A stretch of 8,127 nt of DNA from Oscillospiraceae bacterium (lineage in GTDB: Bacteria > Bacillota > Clostridia > Oscillospirales > Acutalibacteraceae). Under the pieces are notes generated by a model. That model did not search any database, was not told the origin of the DNA, and saw only the letters and a list, made by a program, of their open reading frames with translations. Made by a program: the position numbers and the translations under genes. Positions 1 to 5,695 of the stretch are shown one piece after another (position 1 is the first letter of the stretch; each line of letters begins with the position of its first letter). The stretch spans positions 1-8,127 of the forward strand of contig JAITBA010000003.1 in NCBI GenBank assembly GCA_031283835.1, in the 5' to 3' direction.

Positions 1-40
1 ATTTTGCCCGGCGCACCGTGCAGGGCCTTGGCAGGGCCGG

Positions 41-694
41 TTATTCCTTCCAGCGTTTGTTCTTTTGTATCGTGCCGTCATTCAAAAACGCGGTCACGTC
101 AAATTCTTCGTACCAGCGACGCAGGCTGCCGGGCTTGCGCCGCAGCGCCATGCCGGGTATGTAGTCCGGGCGGTTATACACGTGCAAATGAAAACAGTGG
201 GGCAACCCGGGCTGGTCGTTTTCGCACAAAAACACCTTGCGCGCATAAGGCAGGGCCTCATACGCCTCAAGCATGTCCCGCGAGGCGTCCTGTCCCTCAA
301 CCATCAGCACAAGGTTGTCAAAGTCTACGCGGGCGCAGCGCCGCTGCCAGGCCGCCTTGGCTTCTTCAAACGAATGGTAGTGTTGAAAATACACCCGCAC
401 CGTGCCGTGTTCGCAAGCAAGCAGGCCCGAAGGGTAGTCGTACGCGGGGTCCCCCAACTCTGTCAAATCCGCCTGCAAAAACGCGCGCAGATTTGCCGCA
501 AAGCACAAAAAATCGTCGCGGAGAAACCGAAGGTTGACCGTGGGGCTGCGAAACGGCAGCCCAAAGTCGTGGCTCACCACGCCGCCAATGCAGTTGATGC
601 AGATGAGGGATGCCTGCTTTGCCCTGCCGTGCAACCTGCGGCGCAGCCAAAAAGCGCGCTGCTTTTGCAAAATCGAAGCCAAAAACGAACGCAT
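41..694 (-). CDS. DUF1919 family protein, last gene of the pyr operon
   Basis: A 217-residue protein that I recognise as the DUF1919 family by its N-terminal block ICINCIGGVVSHDFGL (residues 31-45), followed by FRSPTVNL (48-55), a YDYPSGLL segment (85-92) and an HYHSFEEAKAAWQRRCARVDFDN stretch (about 105-127). Family members are often annotated as exopolysaccharide biosynthesis proteins; the biochemical activity is not known to me, and no signal peptide or membrane helix is evident. The first 30 residues are basic (RRRLHGRAK). I chose the ATG at 694 because a purine-rich GGAAGGAAGGAAAGGG ribosome binding site precedes it and the conserved block starts soon after; the longer frame to 820 would run into pyrF. 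It begins 34 bp after the pyrF stop on the same strand, so cotranscription with pyrF is likely. Its link to pyrimidine synthesis is not explained. Family call fairly sure, function unknown. Confidence 0.85.
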   Translation of the reverse strand: MRSFLASILQKQRAFWLRRRLHGRAKQASLICINCIGGVVSHDFGLPFRSPTVNLRFLRDDFLCFAANLRAFLQADLTELGDPAYDYPSGLLACEHGTVRVYFQHYHSFEEAKAAWQRRCARVDFDNLVLMVEGQDASRDMLEAYEALPYARKVFLCENDQPGLPHCFHLHVYNRPDYIPGMALRRKPGSLRRWYEEFDVTAFLNDGTIQKNKRWKE

Positions 695-698
695 GATG

Positions 699-718
699 CC
701 CTTTCCTTCCTTCCTTTT
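699..718 (-). promoter_or_regulatory. Purine-only ribosome binding region with tandem GGAA units
   Basis: Read on the minus strand, the pyrF-DUF1919 gap carries AAAAGGAAGGAAGGAAAGGG, three tandem GGAA units, ending 4 nt before the ATG at 694. Several registers could pair with the 16S anti-Shine-Dalgarno. It fixes the start of the DUF1919 gene; no separate promoter is visible in this 34-bp gap. Confidence 0.6.
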
Positions 719-728
719 ATTTCTATTA

Positions 729-1442
729 TCAAACAGAAGGCGACGCCAAAAATTCTTTTGCGCACCTGCGATATGCCGCCAGCGGGTCGTCGGCCGCAAT
801 AATAGGCCGCCCCACCACAATATAATCCGAACCGGCTTCGCGGGCTTTTTCGGGGGTCATGATGCGGCACTGGTCGTCTTTGGCGCTGCCGGCAAAGCGA
901 ATGCCCGGGGTCACGGTAAGAAACGCGACCCCACAGGCCGCCTTCACGGCAGCGGCCTCCAAGGGCGAGCACACCACCCCGTCAAGCCCCGCGCGCCGGG
1001 CGTTTTGCGCGTAGTGCCGCACGGTTTCCTCCACCCCGGCAGAGATAAGCAGCTCGCTTTGCATGCGCGCTTCGCTTGTGCTGGTCAGCTGGGTGACGGC
1101 AATGAGCAGCGGGCGGGTGCCGTCGGGTCGGGTCAGGCCTTCGAGGGCGGCCCGCATCATTTCGGTTGTGCCCGCCGCGTGCAGGTTCGTAATCTCCACC
1201 TCCAGCCGCGCCAGAGCCGCCATGGCCTTCTTCACCGTGTTTGGAATATCGTGCAGCTTCAAATCCAAAAAAATTTTGTGCCCCCTGCGCTTCATTTCCC
1301 GCACAATCTCCGGCCCTTCGGAATAAAACAGCTCCATTCCAATTTTTACAAACGGTTTCTCCCCCGCGGGGAACAGGCTTAGGAAGTCGTAGCTCTCCCG
1401 GGCGGACGAAAAGTCCATGGGGATAATCACATCTTTGGGCAC
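729..1442 (-). CDS. pyrF: Orotidine 5'-phosphate decarboxylase
   Basis: Decarboxylates OMP to UMP, the last step of de novo pyrimidine synthesis; cytoplasmic TIM barrel, 237 residues, a normal length for the bacterial pyrF group. The catalytic signature is intact: Asp10 in PMDFSS, Lys33 in VKIG, and the Asp60-x-Lys62-x-x-Asp65 array in DLKLHDIPNTV. The phosphate-binding region is also present, with TPGIR (Arg182) and YIVVGRPI (Arg212). The start is a GTG at 1440-1442, preceded on the minus strand by AAAGGAG about 8 nt away; the next in-frame ATG (Met9) would remove the first beta strand, so GTG is preferred. It lies 39 bp downstream of pyrD across an AT-rich spacer and 34 bp upstream of the DUF1919 gene, all on the same strand, so it is likely part of the pyr operon. 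Identification is very secure. Confidence 0.97.
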   Translation of the reverse strand: MPKDVIIPMDFSSARESYDFLSLFPAGEKPFVKIGMELFYSEGPEIVREMKRRGHKIFLDLKLHDIPNTVKKAMAALARLEVEITNLHAAGTTEMMRAALEGLTRPDGTRPLLIAVTQLTSTSEARMQSELLISAGVEETVRHYAQNARRAGLDGVVCSPLEAAAVKAACGVAFLTVTPGIRFAGSAKDDQCRIMTPEKAREAGSDYIVVGRPIIAADDPLAAYRRCAKEFLASPSV

Positions 1443-1481
1443 AAAAACAGCTCCTTTATATATTGTTTTTAATACTACATA

Positions 1482-2390
1482 TTAATGCGCCGCCCCCACA
1501 ATTTCTTGCAGGCGCAAAATTCCCAGCTCTTTCATTACGCCGGGCAAATCTTCAATAATCTCTTTGCAGACCATGGGGTTAACCAGGTTGGTCGCGCCCA
1601 CCTGCACGGCGGCGGCGCCCGCCAGCATCATTTCAATCACGTCGCGGGCACAGGCAACGCCGCCCATGCCAATGATGGGGATTTTTACACGTTGGTACGT
1701 CTGCCACACCATGCGCAGGGCCACAGGGAACACCGCCGGGCCGCTCAGGCCGCCCATTCCGTTGGCCAGAATGGGCTTGCGGGTTTTTAAATCCAGCCGC
1801 ATGCCCAGCAAGGTGTTAATCAGGCTCAGGCCGTCGGCCCCGGCGGCTTCGCAGGCGCAGGCAATTTCCGCAATATCCGTCACATTGGGGCTGAGCTTCA
1901 CATACAGCGGCTTTGCGCAGACTTTTTTGCACGCGGCAGTGACGGCGGCGGCGCTGTGCGCGTCGGCCCCAAAGGCCAGGCCGCCCCCGTGCACATTGGG
2001 GCAGCTAATGTTCAGCTCCACAAGACCCACCTGCTCGCACGCCGCCATTTTTTTGCAGCAGGCCGTGTATTCTTCGATTGAAAAGCCGGAAATATTCGCA
2101 ATCAGGGGCTGATGAAAGTGCGCGCGCAGACGGGGCAGTTCCTCTGCAATCACCTTTTCAATTCCCGGGTTTTGCAGGCCCACGCTGTTGAGCATGCCCG
2201 CCGCGCACTCCGCCACCCGGGGCAGCTCGTTGCCAAAGCGCGGTGCCAAGGTGGTGCCCTTGAATGAAAAGCTGCCGAGCATATTAATATCATAGTACGG
2301 CAAATACTCCTGCCCAAAGCCAAAGCACCCGCTGGCAGGAATCACCGGGTTTTGCAGCTTTAGGCCGGAAAGCGTGACGCTCAGGTCCAT
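1482..2390 (-). CDS. pyrD: Dihydroorotate dehydrogenase, class 1B catalytic subunit
   Basis: Oxidises dihydroorotate to orotate at an FMN, passing electrons to PyrK and then NAD+. The 302-residue length and the active-site base Cys130 in ELNISCPNVHGGG (125-137) place it in class 1; the neighbouring pyrK identifies it as class 1B. Other landmarks are the N-terminal LQNPVIPASGCFGFG (12-26), the substrate region NSVGLQNPG (68-76), Lys165 in YVKLSPN, INTLLGMRLD (191-200), and the FMN phosphate-binding GMGG motifs near 211 and 241. The start at 2390 is chosen because homology begins there, and the AAGAAG ribosome binding site lies within the end of pyrK. Its first 10 bp overlap the last 10 bp of pyrK in another frame, which suggests translational coupling and matched subunit amounts. 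Very secure. Confidence 0.97.
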   Translation of the reverse strand: MDLSVTLSGLKLQNPVIPASGCFGFGQEYLPYYDINMLGSFSFKGTTLAPRFGNELPRVAECAAGMLNSVGLQNPGIEKVIAEELPRLRAHFHQPLIANISGFSIEEYTACCKKMAACEQVGLVELNISCPNVHGGGLAFGADAHSAAAVTAACKKVCAKPLYVKLSPNVTDIAEIACACEAAGADGLSLINTLLGMRLDLKTRKPILANGMGGLSGPAVFPVALRMVWQTYQRVKIPIIGMGGVACARDVIEMMLAGAAAVQVGATNLVNPMVCKEIIEDLPGVMKELGILRLQEIVGAAH

Positions 2391-3127
2391 AAAATTTCTT
2401 CTTTCGTTAAGATGGGGCCGTCTTTGCAGATGCGTTTGTAGCCCGCGGTGGTTTTGCAGCTGCACACCATGCAGGCTCCAAACCCGCAGCCCATGCGCCG
2501 CTCAAAGCTAAACTGCGCGTGCCCGGCCGGCAGCGCCCGCGCCTGGGCAAAGACGGCTTGCAGCATGGGTTCGGGCCCGCAGACATAAAGCGCGTCATAA
2601 GCAAGACCCGGCAGCGCATCTGTCACAAAGCCCTTTTGTCCGTAGGAGCCGTCCGCCGTCGTCACAATCACATCGCAAAGCGTGGCAAATTCTTCGTGAT
2701 AAAACATCTCGTCTTTTGTGTTAAACCCAAGCACGGCCACAGGCTTTTGCCCGGCCCCGGCAAGTTCTTTCGCAAGAAAATACAGCGGGGGCGTCCCCAC
2801 GCCGCCACCCAGCAGCGCCGGCCGCCGCGCCTCCACCGGCGTGTAGCCGTTCCCAAGCCCCGTGAGCAAGTCGAGCGACGTGCCCGGCACGCACCGCGCC
2901 AAGGCTCTGGTGCCCGTGCCCACCGTTTTATATAAGAGGGTGAGCGTCTGCGTGCGCGCGTCCCAGTCACACACGCTAATGGGCCGCCGCAGATAACACC
3001 CCTCCACGGCAATGTTAACAAACTGCCCCGGCCGCAGGCGCACCTCTTCGTTTGCAATCGCCGCCCGCAAAACCATGCGGAACACCTCTTTTGCAACGGG
3101 GCGGTTTTCGTTTATAACAAAAATCAT
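2381..3127 (-). CDS. pyrK: Dihydroorotate dehydrogenase B, electron-transfer subunit
   Basis: Carries electrons from the PyrD FMN through a [2Fe-2S] cluster and FAD to NAD+. In this 248-residue protein the N-terminal half is a ferredoxin-reductase FAD barrel with the flavin-binding RRPISV motif (47-52). The NAD-binding half begins at LLGGGVGTPPLYFLAKEL (105-122) and contains YVCGPEPML (181-189). The C-terminal [2Fe-2S] ligands are Cys214, Cys219, Cys222 and Cys234 in the arrangement CGFGACMVC...YKRIC, followed by KDGPIL, which is typical of PyrK. The ATG at 3125-3127 has a strong CGGAGG site just upstream. That ATG overlaps the pyrC stop in an ATGA junction, and its own end overlaps pyrD by 10 bp, so pyrC, pyrK and pyrD are probably translated in a coupled way. 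Very secure. Confidence 0.96.
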   Translation of the reverse strand: MIFVINENRPVAKEVFRMVLRAAIANEEVRLRPGQFVNIAVEGCYLRRPISVCDWDARTQTLTLLYKTVGTGTRALARCVPGTSLDLLTGLGNGYTPVEARRPALLGGGVGTPPLYFLAKELAGAGQKPVAVLGFNTKDEMFYHEEFATLCDVIVTTADGSYGQKGFVTDALPGLAYDALYVCGPEPMLQAVFAQARALPAGHAQFSFERRMGCGFGACMVCSCKTTAGYKRICKDGPILTKEEILWT

Positions 3128-4266
3128 GGTGTCCTCCGTTCGTCCCTGTTTTTGGGCTGCACCTGCCCCCACACTTCCCAGCCCGCAAAGGGCGTGGCTC
3201 GGCCCTTGGAGCAAAACTTGTCCGGGTCAATCACCCACCGCGCGTGCAGGTCCCAGCCATATTCGCCTGGGAAGGCGCGTCCCGTCCAGGTTTCGAGCAG
3301 GCGGCGGGGCGTGTGGGCCATGCGCGTCAGCAAGGTTTCGAGCGTCAGCTTGCCGGGCTTCACCAAATACGTATACAGCAGCGGAAAGGCTGTTTCGAGC
3401 CCCACAATGCCAAAGGCGCTGCCCGCCAGGCCCTTGGATTTTTCTTCGCGGGTGTGGGGCGCGTGGTCGGTGGCGACGCAATCAATCGTGCCGTCGGCAA
3501 GGCCTGCCAGCAGCGCCGCCCTGTCTTCTTTTGCGCGCAGGGGCGGGTTCATTTTAAATCGCCCGTCCTCCTCCAAATCCTCGTCCGCAAGCAGCAGATA
3601 ATGCGGCGCTGTTTCGGCTGTCACCCGCACACCGCTTTGCTTGGCCTGCCGAATCAGCGTCACGCTTTCTTTTGCCGAAACATGGCACACATGGTATTCG
3701 CAGCCGGTCTGGCGAGCCAATTCCAGGTCCCGCGCCAGGGGCAGCCATTCGCTGGCGCCGCAAATGCCCCGGTGCCCGTGCGCCCGCGCATAAGCCCCGT
3801 CGTGAATGTAGCCGCCGTTCAGCAGGCTTTTTTCTTCGCAGTGAGAAATAATGGGCTTTTGCAGGGCGGCCGCCCGCTCCATGGCACGGCGCATCAGGCT
3901 GCCATCGGCAATGCCCGTGCCGTCGTCGCTAAACCCGCACACGTAGGGCGCAAGAGCCTCCATGTCGCTCAGTTCCCCTTCGCCCCGCCGCCCCCGGGTG
4001 ATGGCCCCCACCGGCACCGCCGTCGTGCCCGCGCCCGCGTCCCGCGCAATCAAATCCAGCTGCGGTTGCAGGTGCGCAAGGGTGTCGGGCGGCGGGTTGA
4101 GGTTGGGCATGGCGCACACAGCGGCGTAGCCCCCCGCTCGCGCCGCCGCGCACCCGCTGGCAATGGTTTCTTTAAAAGAAAAACCGGGGTCACGGAAGTG
4201 CACATGCAAATCCACAAATCCCGGTAATATTTGAATCGCGCCGCTTGTTTCGCTTCGATGTTCCAT
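3124..4266 (-). CDS. pyrC: Dihydroorotase (class I, short N-terminus)
   Basis: Zinc amidohydrolase that cyclises carbamoyl-aspartate to dihydroorotate, the third step of the pathway. Visible motifs in the 380-residue protein are the metal and substrate motif HVHFRDPG (His21, His23, Arg25), MPN at 53-55, SDDG with Asp114/Asp115 (a class I feature), SHCE with His142, YHVCHVSAKES with His195, AETAPHYL (217-224), KMNPPLRAKEDR (238-249) and ATDHAPHTREEKSKG with Asp267. The C-terminus holds a typical dihydroorotase ending, DPDKFCSKGRATPFAGWE. The protein enters the barrel at residue 15 (PGFVDLHVH), so the small N-terminal beta-domain segment found in most class I enzymes is largely absent. The start at 4266 follows a GGGAGGG ribosome binding site; the frame remains open to 4320, but that extension contains the promoter. 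It is the first gene of the operon and overlaps pyrK by 4 bp (ATGA). Confidence 0.94.
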   Translation of the reverse strand: MEHRSETSGAIQILPGFVDLHVHFRDPGFSFKETIASGCAAARAGGYAAVCAMPNLNPPPDTLAHLQPQLDLIARDAGAGTTAVPVGAITRGRRGEGELSDMEALAPYVCGFSDDGTGIADGSLMRRAMERAAALQKPIISHCEEKSLLNGGYIHDGAYARAHGHRGICGASEWLPLARDLELARQTGCEYHVCHVSAKESVTLIRQAKQSGVRVTAETAPHYLLLADEDLEEDGRFKMNPPLRAKEDRAALLAGLADGTIDCVATDHAPHTREEKSKGLAGSAFGIVGLETAFPLLYTYLVKPGKLTLETLLTRMAHTPRRLLETWTGRAFPGEYGWDLHARWVIDPDKFCSKGRATPFAGWEVWGQVQPKNRDERRTP

Positions 4267-4291
4267 GTTGCCGCCCTCCCATGCTTTCTCT

Positions 4292-4320
4292 ATTATAACA
4301 CGCGCCGGACGGGATGTCAA
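4292..4320 (-). promoter_or_regulatory. Strong sigma-A promoter of the pyr operon
   Basis: On the minus strand TTGACA (4320-4315) is followed after exactly 17 bp by TATAAT (4297-4292), and TGT immediately before it makes an extended -10. Both hexamers match the consensus fully. Transcription would start near the A-rich stretch at about 4287-4285, giving a leader of about 20 nt before the pyrC ATG. There is therefore no space for a PyrR attenuator or riboswitch downstream of this promoter. If expression responds to pyrimidines, start-site or initiation effects, a repressor or mRNA stability would have to account for it (inference). Confidence 0.85.
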
Positions 4321-4419
4321 GAGGGGCGCGGCATCTTAAAAAAGGCACCCGCACCCCGCGCCGCGCATAAACTATAGCAGTTCTATGTGGAAGACCAAAA
4401 CAGAAAGGGTGGCTGTTTG

Positions 4420-4929
4420 ATGGCCGCAACATACCAAGTGTTCCCCTTTGTGCCCGCGGGGGCCGTTGCCTATGCCCGCGCGTGGGCGCAGGCGCGCAAC
4501 CCGCAATACGGCGATTTTTCAGATATGGGGGGCGATTGTTCCAATTTTATCAGCCAGACGCTGGTTGCCGGGGGCGCGGTGATGAACGAAACCCGCGGCG
4601 TCGGCTGGTATTATCACAGCATGAACGACCGCGCGCCCGCGTGGACCGGCGTGCCGTTTTTGTGGCGTTTTCTTGCAACAAACAAGGGGCGCGGGCCCTT
4701 TGGCCACGAAATTTTGCCGGAAGAGGCGCGCCCGGGCGATATCATTCAACTAAAATTTGCGCATATGCCCGATTTTTCGCACTCCCTGCTGGTGCAAAAA
4801 GCCGGCACGCCGCCCACCCCCGAAAATATCCGCGTTGCCGCCCACAGCATCGACGCGGACGAACGCCCGCTGCGCACCTACAGCTACGTAGCCGCCCGCG
4901 TTATGCGGATTGACGGCGTGCGAAAATAG
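4420..4929 (+). CDS. Amidase_6-like (putative amidase domain) protein, no signal peptide
   Basis: A 169-residue protein resembling the putative amidase domain family (Amidase_6, a papain-like cysteine hydrolase group of Firmicutes). It starts with AVAYARAWAQARNPQYGDF (15-33). Next come GGDCSNFISQTLVAGG with the presumed nucleophile Cys40, the GVGWYYH segment (60-66), ARPGDIIQLKF (103-113), DFSHSLLV with His121, and AAHSIDADERPL with His142 and Asp145. These match the C-H-D pattern of the family. Many relatives are secreted or carried on larger wall proteins; this one has the domain alone, with no leader or transmembrane segment. The ATG at 4420 is chosen because AAAGGGTGG (4404-4412) sits 7 nt upstream; a GTG at 4387 in frame lacks a ribosome site. 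It is divergent from pyrC and followed by the separate hyd promoter, so it is probably monocistronic. The substrate is unknown. No convincing promoter or terminator was found for it. Confidence 0.85.
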   Translation: MAATYQVFPFVPAGAVAYARAWAQARNPQYGDFSDMGGDCSNFISQTLVAGGAVMNETRGVGWYYHSMNDRAPAWTGVPFLWRFLATNKGRGPFGHEILPEEARPGDIIQLKFAHMPDFSHSLLVQKAGTPPTPENIRVAAHSIDADERPLRTYSYVAARVMRIDGVRK

Positions 4930-4969
4930 GCGCTTCAAAGAAAAAATTCTTATCCCGCAAAAAAACCGT

Positions 4970-4998
4970 TTGACTTCTCTTTGCAAATCTGTTATAAT
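4970..4998 (+). promoter_or_regulatory. Sigma-A promoter of the hydrogenase operon
   Basis: TTGACT (4970-4975), 17-bp spacer, then TATAAT (4993-4998) preceded by TGT, an extended -10. Only one base deviates from consensus. The start site is predicted near 5005, leaving a leader of about 85 nt before hydC. It lies 40 bp after the amidase gene stop and so separates that gene from the hyd operon. Confidence 0.82.
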
Positions 4999-5006
4999 CA
5001 GAACAG
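4989..5006 (+). promoter_or_regulatory. Inverted repeat over the hyd -10 box, possible Rex-type operator
   Basis: CTGTT (4989-4993) and AACAG (5002-5006) are perfect inverted repeats separated by 8 bp, so the 18-bp element covers the -10 box and the start site. Its length and symmetry match the Firmicute Rex box, TTGTTAAnnnnTTAACAA as I recall it. Nine of the fourteen fixed positions agree (TGTTA on the left, AACA on the right). Rex is an NADH/NAD+-responsive repressor known to control hydrogenase and fermentation genes in Clostridia. The inner bases TTAA are not conserved, so chance or another regulator remains possible. Confidence 0.3.
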
Positions 5007-5090
5007 TGTGCATGGCTGTTGCCGGGTACGCTGCTTTGGCATGTATTTTAGGACACTTCTAGAAAAATGGATAGTCGCAAGGAGGAACGC
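5005..5090 (+). other. 5' leader of hyd mRNA with a possible 16-codon upstream ORF
   Basis: The predicted untranslated leader between the promoter and hydC. It contains an ATG at 5012 that opens a 16-codon frame, MAVAGYAALACILGHF, ending in TAG at 5060-5062. No ribosome binding site precedes that ATG, so translation is doubtful. The leader ends with AAGGAGG (5079-5085), the hydC ribosome site. I recognise no riboswitch or stable hairpin in it. Confidence 0.25.
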
Positions 5091-5588
5091 ATGGTCAAGA
5101 AAATCAGCAAACTCCCATTCAATGGGACGCCCGAACAGGCGGCGCAGCTGGGGAAAGTGATCGCACAACACAAGCACGACCCAAGCCAGCTGATGACAGT
5201 AATGCAGAAAGCGCAGGGAATTTATGGATATCTGCCCTACGAAGTGCAGGTAATCATTGCCGACGGCATGGATATCCCGCTAGAAAAAGTGTATGGGGTT
5301 TCCACGTTCTACGCACAGTTTGCTCTTTCGCCCGCCGGCAAATACGCCGTGAGCGTGTGCCTGGGCACAGCCTGCTACGTGAAGGGCGCGCAGGCGGTGT
5401 TCGACAGGTTGTGCGAAGAGCTGGGCATTGGCGCGGGCGAATGCACCGAAGACGGCCTGTTCTCGATTGAAGCGTGCCGCTGCATTGGCGCGTGCGGTCT
5501 GGCCCCCGTAATGATGGTCAACGACGAGGTCTATGGCAACCTGACCCCGGACAAGATCCCCGCAATTTTGGCAAAATACCGCGGCTGA
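5091..5588 (+). CDS. hydC: NADH-dependent [FeFe]-hydrogenase, NuoE-like subunit
   Basis: A small electron-transfer subunit of the complex I 24-kDa family, 165 residues, carrying one thioredoxin-like [2Fe-2S] cluster. Ligands are visible as Cys90 and Cys95 (VCLGTACYVKG) and Cys131 and Cys135 (CRCIGACGLAP). The helical N-terminus has the family pattern LMTVMQKAQGIYGYLP (34-49) and KVYGVSTFYAQF (66-77). In this gene context it acts with the NuoF-like HydB and catalytic HydA as a soluble trimeric hydrogenase rather than membrane complex I, because no other nuo genes appear. The ATG at 5091 is chosen for the AAGGAGG at 5079-5085, 5 nt upstream; an in-frame ATG at 5067 would put that site inside the coding region and has none of its own. 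It is the first gene of the operon, 107 nt ahead of hydB. The subunit name could equally be given as NuoE-like or HndA-like. Confidence 0.92.
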   Translation: MVKKISKLPFNGTPEQAAQLGKVIAQHKHDPSQLMTVMQKAQGIYGYLPYEVQVIIADGMDIPLEKVYGVSTFYAQFALSPAGKYAVSVCLGTACYVKGAQAVFDRLCEELGIGAGECTEDGLFSIEACRCIGACGLAPVMMVNDEVYGNLTPDKIPAILAKYRG

Positions 5589-5623
5589 CTTTTTCTTTAA
5601 AAAAATAATAAAAAACAGGCGGC

Positions 5624-5659
5624 ATTTGAGCAAAACCCGGGCATGTGCAAATTTTTTTT
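5624..5659 (+). terminator. Terminator-like hairpin between hydC and hydB
   Basis: ATTTGAGCA (5624-5632) can pair with TGTGCAAAT (5644-5652) across an 11-nt loop, with one A-G mismatch and one G-T wobble, and a run of eight Ts (5652-5659) follows directly. The form is that of an intrinsic terminator, but the stem is AU-rich and weak. It sits 35 nt after the hydC stop and before a gene for the same complex, so partial termination or a processing site, rather than a full stop, is more plausible. The flanking sequence is strikingly A/T-rich compared with the genes, and I found no convincing hydB promoter in it. Confidence 0.35.
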
Positions 5660-5695
5660 GAACATACCCCCACTGATTGAAAGGAAGAATTTGCT

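Noticed and set aside
7..44. GC-rich inverted repeat near the window start as the pyr operon terminator
   Set aside because: Short CCGG/GCCGG pairing with a long loop and no T-run in the visible sequence; the window edge prevents a judgement.
65..802. Plus-strand open frame of 245 codons opposite the DUF1919 gene
   Set aside because: It is antisense to a recognisable family gene, its composition (R, A, Q, V, K rich) is that of a complementary-strand shadow, and no ribosome site or family motif was seen.
695..820. N-terminal extension of the DUF1919 frame up to 820
   Set aside because: It would overlap pyrF by about 90 bp and swallow the GGAA-rich ribosome site; the ATG at 694 fits family and signal better.
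534..1382. Plus-strand open frame of 282 codons across DUF1919 and pyrF
   Set aside because: Antisense to two genes with clear motifs; histidine- and arginine-rich shadow composition without any recognisable domain.
3244..4227. Plus-strand open frame of 327 codons opposite pyrC
   Set aside because: Mirrors pyrC codons in a GC-rich gene; no motif or ribosome site.
4373..4378. TATAGC as a -10 box for the amidase gene
   Set aside because: No acceptable -35 at 16-18 bp upstream; the region is C-rich, so the promoter of this gene remains unassigned.
4938..4951. AAGAA-AAAA-TTCTT hairpin after the amidase gene as a terminator
   Set aside because: The five-pair AU-rich stem has no T-run after it, so it is unlikely to terminate.
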